DNA of 64,000 bases from Mactra quadrangularis (GCA_025267735.1 CM046299.1:41183733-41247732); one strand, 5' to 3'. Positions 23,709-37,267 are shown, counted from the stretch's first letter. Notes: generated from the letters alone by a model not told the origin. Made by a program: numbers and translations.

Positions 23709-24154
23709 TTAACAATGGAATTTCTCTGATAAATGTCATTTACGCTGACATTTACAAGCTCGACTTGATATTATGAGTTTTACTTTTAAGCCGTATTTCT
23801 AACAAGAAAGAAACCGAGACAACAGCAGACAAGAATATGCATCAGTTCAGCTGTCTATCGCAACAAGAAACAATTCGATTAGTATTTATGGTCCAACTGT
23901 TCCGAGCGGTCAGTCGCATGCAGCAGATGGAAATGTGCAAGTTCTTCGAAGTTTTATTCCATATTCACGTTCAACTGATTTAACAATATTTTATGATAGA
24001 CCTTGGTCATCGAACTCTTATTTAATCAATTAATCTGAACAGTGCGCATTTACACATGAGTTGGTTAAAGCAATCACAAGTAAATTTCTTGCTCAAGGAA
24101 ATAATTAGTCAGCCAAGTGAGATTGGCTTGGAAATCTCAAGTCATGGGTCAGCA

Positions 24155-24345
24155 GAATGGGCTTGGCTGAGTAGATTCGACTTTGGGCTTGTAATCATTG
24201 GATAGCCATCTCCGCATGGGTTCGAGTCCTATTTAAAATCTATCATTTTGTTTCCTACTTTATCCTACTGAGTACTGGGGAACCCGGACAGGGACTAGAA
24301 AGTGATAAATCTAAGTTCACAATCGAGATAAAAGAAATTAATATA
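24155..24345 (+). mobile_element. tRNA-derived SINE, family A
   Basis: It contains GGGTTCGAGTCC (box B) near 24218, GCTTGTAATCATTGGATAGC upstream of it, and the family body (CTGAGTACTGGGG) and tail downstream. The D-arm is degenerate (GGCTGAGTAGATTCGAC). Confidence 0.75.
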
Positions 24346-25867
24346 TACTATATTCATACACTAGGGCACTGCACCTGGTTCTTCCAATCACTGTATTTCA
24401 AAGAATAGTTGTAGGCCTAGCTTGTACTTAGTAAATCAAAAACAGAAATTGATAAAAGTTGTCTTGGAATTGGAGCAATGCTGATTGTTTTCCTTGTACA
24501 ACTTTAACTTAACTACACCCAGATTAATAAAAAATGCTTGGTATGTGAAGTCTTGACTCAAATACAATCTACCAATAGACTTATCTAAGAGAGTAAAGTC
24601 TTATTTATACGATTAGCGTCGATGGTTTAAAACTATAGATCAAGAAGGTTATCAGAAGCACATTTAAACTTTATGAATGTTTTGTGAGTTATGTCTTTGT
24701 ATTGGAGTAGTTGAACACGAGTCAAACTGTATTCACGGGACTCACCGCCGATTCCACGAAAAACGTATTTGAGTGGCTATGACAAAATATCGCTTAGTCC
24801 TCGATAAAGGAATTATTTTTTTTTAAATTGCAATGCGTACATGTTGCTTTCTTGGACCTACTTTTAGTACAATCATTCAGTGCTTTTGATGCCCAAGAAT
24901 GGGTCCTGCACATTTAATTATGGAAAAAAGAACAACAATTGATAGAACCGTTGATAGAACTTTTTTCCAAGTCACGTGATGTAAACAAACATGTCAGCCA
25001 TATAGCGTTCTCCTTAAAGAATATTTACCCTTTTTTCTCAATCGTGCAATTGATGCTCGTGCAGGTGTATCATACAGATCAGCCCGAATATTCAATCTCT
25101 GCAGTAGAATTTACACTCTCGTTGTTTTCAAATGCTGCCACCCTTGATTAGTAACTAGGCTTCTTTGTGTTATGATTTTTCGTGGGAAGCGTTTCGGCTA
25201 CAAACCTGAACGCTGCACATAGTGCACCCGAGGTAAAATCGAAGATTGCCGGGAATGGACGAGATTTTCCGACTGGTTTCAACTGGTTGGTGTAACATTA
25301 CGTGACAGATACAGCGTCTAATTATTATCTATTATTGAAAGCAGAAGTTTGCAGACGACAGGAAAATATCGGCGAACAAATGACTAGCGCGTGAATTGAT
25401 TATTTGATTTTGGTGAATTGACTAGCTACATCAGGAAAAAGTTCTGCATAATCTGTAAGCCCAGGTGACGTCATTCTTAGCAGTTGGTACGAGTTGCATA
25501 CATTTTGGGAACAAAGAAAACATCACTTAGTTCAAACTCCGCAGCGACGTTGGTATGTGAGTGATATTTTTAGATTGCAAGTCGATTACCAAGATGTTAC
25601 ACTTTACAATAATGGGGTCATGGACGAACGAGAAAAACAACATCGTCTGATACAGAATGATAAAGGCAAGTACTCTCATATCGCGCTGATTGTGTAATCG
25701 TGTACGAGAGTACGAGAGTACAAGTATGTGAGAGTAATTATAAGTTCATGGGGCAACGAACTGCAAGCTTTCATATCATATCTTTAATATTTTAGAAGAT
25801 AAAACGAGAAAAATTTCGCTTTATGAGAGACAGACCGGAAAAGGGTGCTTAAGTGCTTAAGTGTAAC

Positions 25868-25886
25868 GGGGGGGGGGGGGGGGGGG
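25868..25886 (+). repeat. poly-G tract, 19 bases
   Basis: This is an uninterrupted run of 19 G residues following GTGTAAC. It is length-uncertain in most assemblies and could form a G-quadruplex. Confidence 0.9.
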
Positions 25887-26128
25887 TAAACAACAAAGAG
25901 TCTACAATTAAACACAATTACTAAAATGTACAAAATAGATATTTCAGGTCAGTGGCTGCATTAATTTTGTAGTCTAAAGTTTAATTTCTTAACCAATATT
26001 TCAACACTATGGGAGAGAGTGTAAGGCCTGAACTATCGAAGTCGATAATTTATGATTCAAAATTAATCTGTGGTATATAAAACTAACATTCGGTACATGT
26101 ACATAAACTTAATTCGAGAACTACTTAA

Positions 26129-27472
26129 AGCCACTAAACGAAGCCAAAATCTTTATCATCTATTTAAAAACAAGTAAAACCATCAAAAAGACTATAGAAT
26201 ATAACTGCCTTTGGATTATGATAACTCTCTCTACCGGGTTCCCCTTTAGGGGTCAAGTTATTCAAAATATCAATTTCATATAAAAGTAGGGTACTTTTAT
26301 AACATGCAAATTAGATTACGGAGATTACGGAGATATCCTCTCAGCCAATCAAGTTGCTTAAAAGATGTTTGATAAAATTAACACAAAATTGTAAAGTGTT
26401 GGATAGGTCATATCGTTTTTCCAGTGATTTACTCGAGAAATCAGTGCATGCAAATTTTGAGTACGCAAACATCTAAACTGATGCTAAAAAGAAACGCCTC
26501 ATTTCTACTAGGTACATAATTTTCGTGATTAAGAATAAATAAGGAAACATTAATGTTGTCACCCAGTAAGAAGTCCTTGGTGACATGCACACCGTGAGGT
26601 ATGTCGTTTTACTATGCTGATAGACACTGTCATAACGTTGCCCGAATATAGAGACACTCACAGAGCATAAAAGCTAGTATATGTGATGTGTCCACGAGAT
26701 TACCTTAGCCAACAACAAGTTGTGGCCTAAACTCGTTTTGAAACATTGATAAATCTGAGGACGTTACATGAGCCAAAAGGCATATCCTCACTGAGCTCTT
26801 CATTATTTCAACACCACGGCCGCGATGATACGAGCAGAGAGATAAACGTTGATGACGGTGGCATATCTTAAGAACTCTTTACGCCAAACAAGAAGATTTC
26901 CGTTGTTTGTCGACTTATTCGACATACTCGGTTATCTTTCACCACACATGACTGCAATGAAAATCTGTCACGCGAATGTCGTTGGCGTAAATATAAATTA
27001 TCTAGTTGTCTTACCGACATTACACTCATTCTACCTGAATGTGGCCTATCAGCGAACGATTTTGTATAACGTAAGACTTAATGGGTTCTTTTCTTTTCCC
27101 GTCAGTATACGTTCATGTATGAAACTATTTACATGATTTCGTGAGTTTTAATTGGCTTTAGCACGAAATTCACTATACAAAAGGTGTATATATCAAAGCA
27201 GTAAATTTGTTGACTTAAGATTTGAAGTTGTAGTTATTTTTAGCCACGACGGGATGTTCCGATCTAGTTCGTTGAGTTCCGTGATTTTCCGTACAGTCAT
27301 TACGTTGGGTTTTATCGCTAATTTCAAAATAATATTAGTATAAATTCTGGAGCAAATACTTGTGGTTTTTTGTATCTTATATGCGTTTTATATATTCATT
27401 GAATGTTTGCATGAGTTTTAAGCAAAAGCATGATACTTGACAATTATCAGCATTTTATTTAGTAAAGGGGCT
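26129..27472 (+). mobile_element. TTAA-flanked inverted-repeat element (copy 2, longer)
   Basis: It begins AGCCACTA after TTAA (26125-26128) and ends AAAGGGGCT before TTAA (27473-27476). The TATAAAAGT/ACTTTTATA hairpin at 26279-26302 lies about 150 bp from the left end, as in copy 1. The interior (1.3 kb) has short open frames without recognisable motifs. Confidence 0.5.
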
Positions 27473-28204
27473 TTAACCGTAGTGTCATCGGTACATGTAG
27501 TGGTACACATGCACTTAAAAATACAGTCTTTTTTCAAAGGCGTGCTTACCAAATACCGATATCTTATGTTTTATCCTTAGTGTTTGAAAATAAATAGATT
27601 ACATGTATATCATTTCTACGCTAGCGGCTACCTAAGTTTTGTAACACATGTAAACTCATGTAACATGAAGTATTGCTCATCAGAGCTAACTCATCAGAGC
27701 TAACTTGCAACTTGATTACTAATTTCCCAATGAACAATACGAGAAAAGTTGGTCATTCTTTCTCATAGTTTAGTGATTGCATTAATGATGATAGAATTAA
27801 TAGTTTAAAATGTTCAAATCGCAGTTAAAACAGTTTAAAAGACATTTTAGTTGTTTTATCAAAACGTGCGTAATAAATTTAAGTTGTGCACTAGTAAATA
27901 CGTGTTTAATATATACAGTACACATGAATACAGCGGGCACAAAAACTAGAATCAACATCACGTGACCATAATTTCATGATAAATTATAACTCACTGGTTC
28001 TGATCATAAACAAAATTAGTAAACACTGAGTATGTCTACAGAAAGATAGATAAACTTCCAAGTAAACAAAATATATCGACATACAGTGTGACCTGACATA
28101 TCCTTACCTTTATAGATGCTTAACCTGAGAAACTACCATTCCTTAGAAATCCTTACCTTTAGAAATCTCAGCCCTGAGCTATCAAAACCCCTGACAAGAA
28201 ATAT

Positions 28205-28470
28205 GTAGGAGCAGTGGTTCAGTGGTAAGATGCGCACTTAGGGATCAAGGGGTCCCGGGTTCAATCCCAACTAGAGGAACAGCTAATTTCCTTGATCAAG
28301 AAATCAACCTACAATTGTTCCACTCCACCTAAGTGAAAATGGGTACTGTGAGTGATCACCTGTCCGAGGTTGATTTCAGTGACCAGGAGTTATGGCACAA
28401 GATTGTAAAGTCGGCTGAACATGTATATGGAAACAGACTTTAAACTGCACTTCAACTTTAACCGCACTTT
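28205..28470 (+). mobile_element. tRNA-derived SINE, family B
   Basis: The head GCAGTGGTTCAGTGGTAAGA is box-A-like, and GGGTTCAATCCC (box B) follows at 28258. The downstream body is unrelated to family A. Flanking sequence is a degenerate CCTTACC/CCTAACC repeat, and no target duplication could be fixed. Confidence 0.7.
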
Positions 28471-28496
28471 TTTAAAATTCAAACCATGAGATAACA

Positions 28497-28985
28497 TAAC
28501 CCTTGACAAATCCTAACCTTCAGATATCCTAGCCCTTAACAAATCCTAACCTTGTGATATCCTAGCCCTTAACATTCCTAATCTTGTGATATCCTAGCCC
28601 TTAACAAATCCTAACCTTGTGATATCCTAGCCCTTAACAAATCCTAACCTTGTGATATCCTAGCCCTTAACAAATCCTAACCTGGTGATATCCTAGCCCT
28701 TAACAAATCCTAACCTTGTGATATCCTAGCCCTTAACAAATCCTAACCATGTGATATCCTAGCCCTTAACAAATCCTAACCTTGTGATATCCTAGCCCTT
28801 AACAAATCCTAACCTGGTGATATCCTAGCCCTTAACAAATCCTAACCTTGTGATATCCTAGCCCTTAACAAATCCTAACCATGTGATATCCTAGCCCTTA
28901 ACAAATCCTAACCTTGTGATATCCTAGCCGTTAACAAATCCTAACCTTGTGATATCCTAGCCCTTAACATTCCTAACCCTTAGTA
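28497..28985. repeat. minisatellite, 33-bp unit, about 14 copies
   Basis: The unit CCTAACCTTGTGATATCCTA plus GCCCTTAACAAAT repeats head to tail with few changes. Degenerate relatives extend to about 28.13 kb on the left and 29.17 kb on the right, so the homogeneous block appears to be an expansion within an older array. Confidence 0.95.
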
Positions 28986-29189
28986 TTCCAACGCCTTATA
29001 ATCCTTACTCTTAGAAATCCTTACCCTGAAAATACAAATCCTTAGACACCCTTACCCTGGGATATTCCTACCCTTAGAAATCATAACCATTAACAAATCC
29101 TGACCCTAAGAAATTCAAATCCTGAGATAACCTAACCCTTGACAAATCCAAATCCTGATATATCTCTACCCTGATCGTTTTATATTCAA

Positions 29190-32100
29190 CCCGATGTATA
29201 TTGTCCAATTTTTAAAAGGTAAACACAACGTAAACTCAAAATATCAAACATTTTCGTTCTGTCCCAAATGTGTTCAGTTTCGACGTGTTCAACTGTATTT
29301 ATTTATCTGTATATCTGTTTACATTACGTATATAGTATTACGGTACAAAAACGCTCCTACCTTTATAATAATATCCGGTTGATAACAATTTCCACTTATA
29401 CATAAAAAGTGAATATTAATAAGAACTTAATCCAGTGGTAGAATAATTGATAAAACATACACTACGACTGGCTCATTCTACATGTACAATGTACCTACAT
29501 TTCAGTATTTATATTACTAGTAAACCACGTGGGATTTCTACACTACGAACGTAAATTTATACGCACGTTTACGATGATTATATAAGTGGTATGTGCTTAG
29601 TATGGTCGTTGAATTCTCATTCTACGAATGAATGGTCGAGGAGTTCCGAATGGGTAATTTCAATGCATAGTAAAGTCGGTATATTCAATGCATACTACGT
29701 ACAATACGTTCGGTAAATTCAATCCGTAGTACGAAGAATAGTTTATTTTTAGACGTATACAAACCTATAGCGGTCTGTTTTGTTGTTCTTAAGGACGTGA
29801 TATGAATTATCATTATTTTAAATCTCAATTAAGAAGAACAGTACAATGAGTACTATGTTTCTTGTAATATGCATGAGTAGGTGTCTGTGACGTGTCCAAA
29901 TTCTGGGCAAGTCCAGTTTAAACCGGCGTAGATACATATTCATGACTGTTTATATTCTAGAAACGTATGGCCCTATATTTGATTTTTGTTATCCATCTAT
30001 GCCTTTATCAATATCTCGCGATTTATTGATAACAAAATGCGGTCATCACCTTGAATTTCCTCAAGCATAAACCCAATTTATCATATTTTTTTTCTCAATT
30101 TTTCATATTTTACAAAATAAAAGACAGAATGTCAACTATAACTATATGAAATATCTAATTTTTGCAAGCCCCAATCAATATTTACCAGCTCCAGACTACG
30201 GGCTTGTAGGTAAAGACGATGGTTGTGGCCTTACAATTGCATTGTGGTCAATTTGCCATAAGAATAAACATTCAGGTTGAAGAGAGACATCATTATTGTA
30301 GAGTTTACAGAACCAATTATTGATCAGCTTGATTCCAATGTCATTTAATTGTTTGTTTATAAATACTTGTACGTGTTGTTTTTTGTTTTATCTAAAACCG
30401 ATATTAGATTTTGTAATTGAAGCAAAAAGATGGTTATAAATACGCATGTCTACTTGTATTAATCATATATATATATTTAATTTTTCATTTTTGTTTCATG
30501 CCGAGTTACATCACAAATACATTTTTGCCTCATCAGCAAATTTCAATAGTTGGTTGCAAATTGACCCAGCCAGATTAATACATTGCACACTTCGATAACT
30601 CCGTTATTTGTAACTGAGTAAATAAATGCAATTTATAATTTAAACTGTAGTTTTGTCTCAGATCAATTTCCATATTTTACACAATCCTGAACTTCAATGA
30701 GAGTTTGGATTAATCTATTACAGTAATAAGAAAGTCGTAGTTATCGTAATATGATACTGAAAATCATGTTGACCATTTCTTACACTAAAAGTAATCCCCT
30801 AAAAGTCATTTTCTTTACGATTATTTAACTTGGTTATTGTTGTAATGTAATCATAAGTGCAGGAAATCAAAGCCATGGGGGACGTTTTATCAATCGTCTT
30901 ACGACCGAATTTTGTCGTAAGTCGTGTTATATCATATTGATTATACAATTTAAGCAAGAATTTTAATAATATGCTCTTCTGGTTTAGAGATTAGTAATCT
31001 CTGAATTTTTTACACGAGGAACCAAGTTCAATAATGAGTCTTGACAGATTTCAATCTAGACTACCTAAGCAACAATACTCGATAAATTTTCACATTTGAC
31101 GAAGTTTTGCATACATTTAGAATGGTTGTGAACCAGTGACTATAATACAGTCAACATAGGTAAAGACAACCGTGGACTATACGTGTGTATCATTAATGAT
31201 CTTTCGATCGATTTTAGTCGTAAGACATTACGTTTTACGCGGATTATTGAAAATTTGTCGTACGATTATTTGATAAATCAATGCCCCGGTGGTTGTGGTA
31301 TGACTTTAACATAGCAGAAAGCAGCGAGTAAAATCATAGCAAAAATGCATCCACAAATAATCAAGTACAATGTAAATGAACAAATGTTATACGTACTTGT
31401 TTGAACGTTTTCAAGTAATCCTGGGCTTGATGCATCACACGTGACTTATCGTTTTACACACGTGCTTTAATGATCAATTCAAGTCATAAATATCTATAAT
31501 CTCGCTCCTAATTATCAATTAATATATCTTGATCGGAGTGACTTGCTGAGATTTGAAAATTTGTTATCACCGATTAGATCGAACTATCAAACTTACGTCT
31601 ACTATACAATCACAGATAACGTAAAGGTCAATTAACCATAATCATTATTTTCTCATTCACAAGCACGTGTCCACTACAGAGCAGATAAACGGATGCTGAA
31701 CTAACCAGTTTTTCGCGCCCATTGCACCATTTAGACGCAGACTCTGCATTACCTCATACACAATTTAAACACAATTATATTGGAAAAAATATAAATACAA
31801 TAATTAACAGCTGTCAGTCGCTGAACAAAGAAACTCTGACCCAATATTGTATACAGCACACTGTATCAGAATCCATTACTCGTTTCAATCTCGTGTTAAC
31901 CGATCGATAAAGCAATGTATGCTTAAATGATTGAAGCAGGTCGATGTTGTATTCTAAAGTAAAGCTTACTTCCTCTGCTTGTAAAACGCATCTTAAATAT
32001 AGAAAATGACATCACGCTGAAACACTTCCACACAAAGAGGAATCTTAAGCCTCGTGTTTCTGAAAAAGCTCATATTTTTTACTGCTCTTCTAGCGTGCTT

Positions 32101-33350
32101 ACATACAATAATTTGTGCTTAACTGCACATAGGGAATTATGCCTATTTCTTCGATTTTCGTCTAAATAACGGAAATTATATCAATTATATACTAAGAATA
32201 GAAATGTTTTTTATCAAAAAAGAACGTAAATATCAAATGCTTACCCCGTTTTCAAAGAATTCACATTTAACTAATTCTCACTCCCTGTTAACAGAAAGTA
32301 TACTCCTACTGAAATTTTAACTCACGATCAGCTGTTCGGCTTAATATAACTGACCTAAGGCTGCAAATTTATAAATCGAGAGGATTCCTACATGCAGCGG
32401 ACCATTTCCGACAACGTAAGCAAACTTTTGCTTAGACTGTGGATTATTTTAAGTGCAATATGATTGCAGAAACTAGATAATTTTTTTAGATTATGTAGAG
32501 AAGTAACCCCGTTGATATCTCAGACTTTATAATCAAGAAACATGATCGATTTAACCCTCATTTCGGATATGGGATATTATTTCCATTCGATTTATATCGG
32601 TTGTTAAATCAATTTCCCCAGCACAGCTGATCTTTTTTTCAATTTCCCTTTGCTTCAAACAGATATTTTTATTTAAAATTAAGCTTGTTTTAAAGAAAAT
32701 GTATGAATTTGCTAATTGAAATTTTATGAATAACAAAATTATGTTCCCGATGTCCATTTATAGTGATTAAAACTTATGGCGCGAAAATTCAGGGGAAGTA
32801 ACTCAAATCTTTTGATCTGTCGAAGCAACTAACGGTTACTTCCCTTTTACTGTATCTTTTCTTTTTGCAGTAGCGTTAATTGATACGGACGGCTCATGTG
32901 GTTCGGCAGAGGATTAGCGGTCGAGATGAGTATTTACCATCAGGATCATATAATATATAAATAAACTTTCTTTAAATGATCACTGTAACCAAAAGCATAA
33001 ACTATACTATGCGTGTTGCCTTTTAAACGGATGAGTCCAAAATTAAAAGTATAATATTATGTCATGTTTACAAAATTGAATGAAACGTACATGTAGAATA
33101 ATAGCGTCTTCTTACTTTCACTGAATGCACACACATATTTTATATACACATAAGCTTTTTTATAGTGTTTCATACTAATTATATTAATATCGGCGAAAAT
33201 AGGACTGAAAGATCGCTGGAAATTCGGATATTTCGAGGTTTGAAAATTCCTTGAAATATGGAAATTTCAGGGTTTTGATGTTCTTAAGAATTCGTATATA
33301 TCAGTGATTTTATATCTCAGTATGAATCATATACAATTGTAACCATAGCA
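29190..33350. other. intergenic, mostly featureless
   Basis: This is AT-rich DNA. At 29.62-29.66 kb there is a fragment (ATGGTCGAGGAGTTCCGAAT) of the MITE family described at 35.57 kb. At about 30.87-31.30 kb weakly inverted segments with GGGG, TTTATCAA and GTACGAC-like motifs may be another decayed MITE. No coding sequence is recognised. Confidence 0.5.
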
Positions 33351-33352
33351 AG

Positions 33353-33575
33353 GAGCAGGTGTGGCCGAATGGTTACGACGCTGGACTGGTAATAATTGGA
33401 TAGCCAGCTCGGCATTGGTTCGAATCCTATCCAAAACCTACCACGTTGTTTCCTTGAGCAAGAAACTTTATCCTACTAGCTCAATACTGGGGGACCAGGA
33501 ATTGGACTCGAAAGTGAAATTTCTAAGTTGAAAGAACTTGTTTTACAATCGAGCTAAAACAAATTAGTATAAACT
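33353..33575 (+). mobile_element. tRNA-derived SINE, family A (best copy)
   Basis: Box A (GTGTGGCCGAATGGTTACGA) lies near 33359 and box B (GGTTCGAATCC) at 33417-33427. The body contains TCCTACTAGCTCAATACTGG, and the tail is AACTTGTTTTACAATCGAGC followed by an A/T-rich end. The head resembles a class II (Ser/Leu) tRNA, but the acceptor stem is not paired. Confidence 0.85.
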
Positions 33576-33777
33576 GAATACAATCATTAATTTAATCCTT
33601 TTGATTATCTAAATGCAAATATATAATTCTCATTTGGAACAACCCATGCGATTAACTTGGAAGATATGAGATTATATGCGTAGAAGATCACCAAGGCAGT
33701 TCCGAAACTCTGCATGAGATACTCGCAAATCTGTAAAATTCGAACTTGAAATATGATCCCATATATGGTCAAAAGCA

Positions 33778-33862
33778 TTCGGAACTCCTCGGCCATTCCC
33801 TACGAATAACTATTAGTCATTCATGAAAGGTCGATGGGTGTTCCGAATGGGTCAAAAGCACA
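33778..33862. mobile_element. fragment of the CGGAACTCCTCGGCC MITE family
   Basis: ATTCGGAACTCCTCGGCCAT, and about 45 bp later GTTCCGAATGGGTC, form the inner arms of the MITE seen complete at 35.57 kb. The outer ends are missing. Confidence 0.55.
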
Positions 33863-34548
33863 GGTTGCATTATCTTTATTCGTGTATACATATAGTGAGG
33901 TCAATAAATAGAATTGGGTTATTTTCAACTGAATGATAAATCCACTACAATACATACAAAATTGTATAAAACATGATAAAATTATTAAATAAACCGCTTT
34001 CTAACGCTTCAATGACATAGAAATCGGTCAAGTACAAATATATCTATTTTTAACCTGTTAAGTGGACAAATAGTTTGTATATTTAGCGACTGAAACATTG
34101 AGAGATAAAATTGACACTTGATTGACAGCTATCGTACAGACAGTTACGCGGACACTGGCGACATCGAAGGTCGGTCAGTGGGCTAACACATAGTTAAATA
34201 AACATAACTTTTTTATCATTGTTTAATGCATATTATGGATATGACGATTAATAAAAAAGCTAAGCGTTTTTTATTTAACGTACAAGTATTTCATTTGACA
34301 ATACAAGACATAATTTAATAGCATCTGTTTTGAAATGGTTAGCATTCAGTAGTCTGGATTACCGGTCCCTTACCACTATCGTCAATAGGTCAGGCAAATC
34401 AAATGGCGGTGCCTACTAGTGCATTTTTTTCCCTTATTTTTCATGAATAATTTCTCAAGATGGTCAGTTATGTAGAAGTTCGGTACTATATCGGTCAATC
34501 GAAGTCGAATTTTCATTGTGTACTTAGATTTAGCGAAAGAGGATCAAC

Positions 34549-35030
34549 ACGATCAGATAAGAATAACAATCAACAGGATACATATTAGAATAACAAACAA
34601 CAGGATACATATTAGAATAACAATCAATAGGATACATTTAAGAATAACAATCAACAGGATATATGTCAGAATAACAATCAACAGGATACATATTAGAATA
34701 ACAATCAATAGGATACATTTAAGAATAACAATCAACAGGATATATGTCAGAATAACAAACAACAGGATGCATGTTAGGAATAACAATCAACAGGACGCTT
34801 TTCATAATAACGTTTAACAGGATACAAATGTCAAAATAACAATTTATCAACCACATATCATAATAACAACTAACAGGACACAGTCATGTGGAAATAACAA
34901 TCAACAGGGCACATGTAAAAAACAGCAACCAACAGGACACTTTTTAATAACAATCAACGTGACACCGTTTGAATAACAACCAACAAGACACACATCAGAG
35001 TAACAATCTACAGGATACGAGCCAGGGAGA
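34549..35030. repeat. minisatellite, 27-bp unit
   Basis: The unit AGAATAACAATCAACAGGAT plus ACATATT is regular to about 34.8 kb and degenerate to about 35.03 kb. The 27-bp period keeps a frame open on both strands (for example a 9-residue repeat RITINRIHI on plus), so the two long opposed open frames here are repeat artefacts. Confidence 0.93.
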
Positions 35031-35573
35031 TAATTTATTAAACAGAATTAAAATTATGCTATTTTTCATATATCAGCGTGATTCAACAGAATAATCATAA
35101 TAATATCACCTGTATAGGTTCATACAACAATGACAATTATATAGTTATATTTCTACTTGTTCGTTTAATATATATATTGCTTAAACTACCTTACATGGTA
35201 CAAGGGACTACATCTTTCTCTCCTTTGATCACTGTCAGGCAACCTTCGTTAAATAGAAAAGGGAGCTAACTCTTTATTTACTACAGCAGTTTTCTATTTA
35301 TTAACATAGTTACATCCCTTTAGCTATTATCATAATTTTAGGCTATATGCGAAATATAAATCAAAGCGCTGATAGTGCTGCCCGGTAATGGGTCAAGCAG
35401 TGCACAATCAGGCTGCTTAATACAAGCCCAATAAACTATGGGACTAATCTCACGCGTATAGTGTTAACATAACTTAATGTTGTTGCGCTTATTTGACTGC
35501 GCATGACCGAATGTAATTGTCCGCGACATTGTTTGTGATGGGTTTCAGATGATGTGGTTTCTAAGACCAGCAG

Positions 35574-35881
35574 CCTGTTCAATTACCCTAAACGTTCCAA
35601 AACGTTCCGTAACGATACATTCGGAACTCCTCGACCATTCGCTGCGAATAATCTTGGACATATTTAGACGCTATTTTGAAACTACCGGTGTTGAAGTAAA
35701 CAACTATACCATCGTTTAGGCAATGAGTGGTGTTTCGTTTTTAGTCCGTAAATTTTGAAACATCACTCGTTGCTTTAACGATCGTATATTTGTTTATTAG
35801 ATTAGATTAGATTAATCGCAGTGAATGGCCGAGGAGTTCCGAATGTATCGTTACGGAACGTTTTAGGTAATTGAACAGGCT
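35574..35881. mobile_element. MITE with TTCAATTAC...CGGAACTCCTCGGCC arms
   Basis: The ends CCTGTTCAATTACC and GGTAATTGAACAGG are inverted. Each end continues into AACGTTCC, CGTAACGATACATTCGG and the palindromic GGCCGAGGAGTTCCGAATG arm. Related copies lie at 51953-52613 and 56527-56850, with fragments at 29.6 and 33.8 kb. It is non-coding; the superfamily was not determined. Confidence 0.8.
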
Positions 35882-35884
35882 ACT

Positions 35885-36760
35885 GAGTTGCAAGTAACCC
35901 ATGTAAAACCATAAACAAGACAGCATGACTTGATACGTGGTAAACATACTTGATGAGTTGAATTGTAGTGGACAAGAAAGTAATCTCCAGATTGTACAAT
36001 TTTATGTTATTTCTTGACTGTTCTATTTCTTCAAGCAATTCTTAAATGAATAAATACATTTTCATCTGGACGCGGAATGTCATAACACTTTGTATACACG
36101 TGCATTGCCAAAAGTAAAAATGTTGTAAAAAAGACGCATGAAACCAGCTGGGAAAGAATTTGCGTTTGTAACCTTTCATATTTTCTATTTGATGCAAACA
36201 ACAATCTTTTTTATAACGTTTATACTCGACGGGCGATATTAATTTTCGTATTGCGCGGTGCTTGTTTAAACAAAAACTTATTATTTCACATTAAATTTAA
36301 ATTATCTTTCCGTTAAAAGTTGTGATGATCACTTTGTTATATTATTATTATTTTACCAAGCTTTTAAAGCACTTTTTTCAAGTACATAAACACGTTCAAA
36401 AGTACTGTACAATAAAAGAAAATAAATGATACAATATTAAAAAAAACTAGGGAAAAAACAACAAATTAAAACATCAATATTGCTCTAGTCACAAATTTTT
36501 TAATGTAGTTAAAAAATTTAAAGAAAATCCGCATAAAAATAAAATAAATACAGGTAAAACATCAATGTTAAAAAGCGGCACTTGTATAAAAAAATCAGTC
36601 CAAATAAAACCACTTAAGTAAGTGCGTTTTAAGTGATCTCTTACACACTGGTAAATTTTCACTATTTTTAAGTGTTTTAGGTAAGGCATTTAAAAGTTTA
36701 GGGGCTGCCGTCATAAATGCTCGATCACCATACGTCACAGTCCTACTTCAGGGTACAACT
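35885..36760. other. intergenic, no supported feature
   Basis: This is AT-rich sequence with homopolymer A/T runs and no recognisable gene or element. Confidence 0.6.
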
Positions 36761-36762
36761 AG

Positions 36763-37267
36763 TAGGGCTGTCACGACATAATGGGATATACCGGTATATT
36801 GCAATACGCAGCTGCCGCAATACGTAACGCGGTACGAATTTAACGTACCAGTATTTGGCGATATTTTTTATTTCATTGGAAAGTTCTTCCCTTCGCGAAA
36901 TGGAAGTAGGAAAATGTTAGTTTTTTTCCACTTTTCACTTATCTAAGCTTTAGTTACAAGAATTTAACCGATTAGGGTGCGTTCGATTAGTTGTACGGAA
37001 TACTTCGGGACGGGAAGTTGTGAAGCAAACATGGCGTCCATGAGCTTGATTGCTACGAAGTTCTGCAGCTAAGGGGTGTTGTTTCTTTCAATCTATCAGT
37101 TCAATTCTATCAGTAGCTGCACACAAGATTTGCAATGTTTATGTTATGTATACAACGAAGGAACAACGAATCTTAAAATCCACAATATATCGTGGTACGT
37201 ATCGCGATACGATGCTAGCGTATTGCAATATACCGCAATATGCTTCTTGCGTACCCTGACAGCCCTA
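36763..37267. mobile_element. hAT-like MITE, TAGGGCTGTCA ends
   Basis: The termini TAGGGCTGTCACGA and TACCCTGACAGCCCTA are inverted. The 8-bp flanks ACAACTAG and ACTACTAG match at 7 of 8 positions, as expected for an aged hAT insertion. The interior has further palindromic TATTGCAATA and CCGGTA motifs. Confidence 0.75.

Noticed and set aside
24939..25697. Short open frames of 67-70 codons considered as candidate exons
   Set aside because: There are no family motifs, no splice-linked partners and no conserved features visible.
34518..34817. Opposed open frames of 99 and 77 codons
   Set aside because: A 27-bp tandem repeat without stops keeps both strands open; the products are low-complexity.
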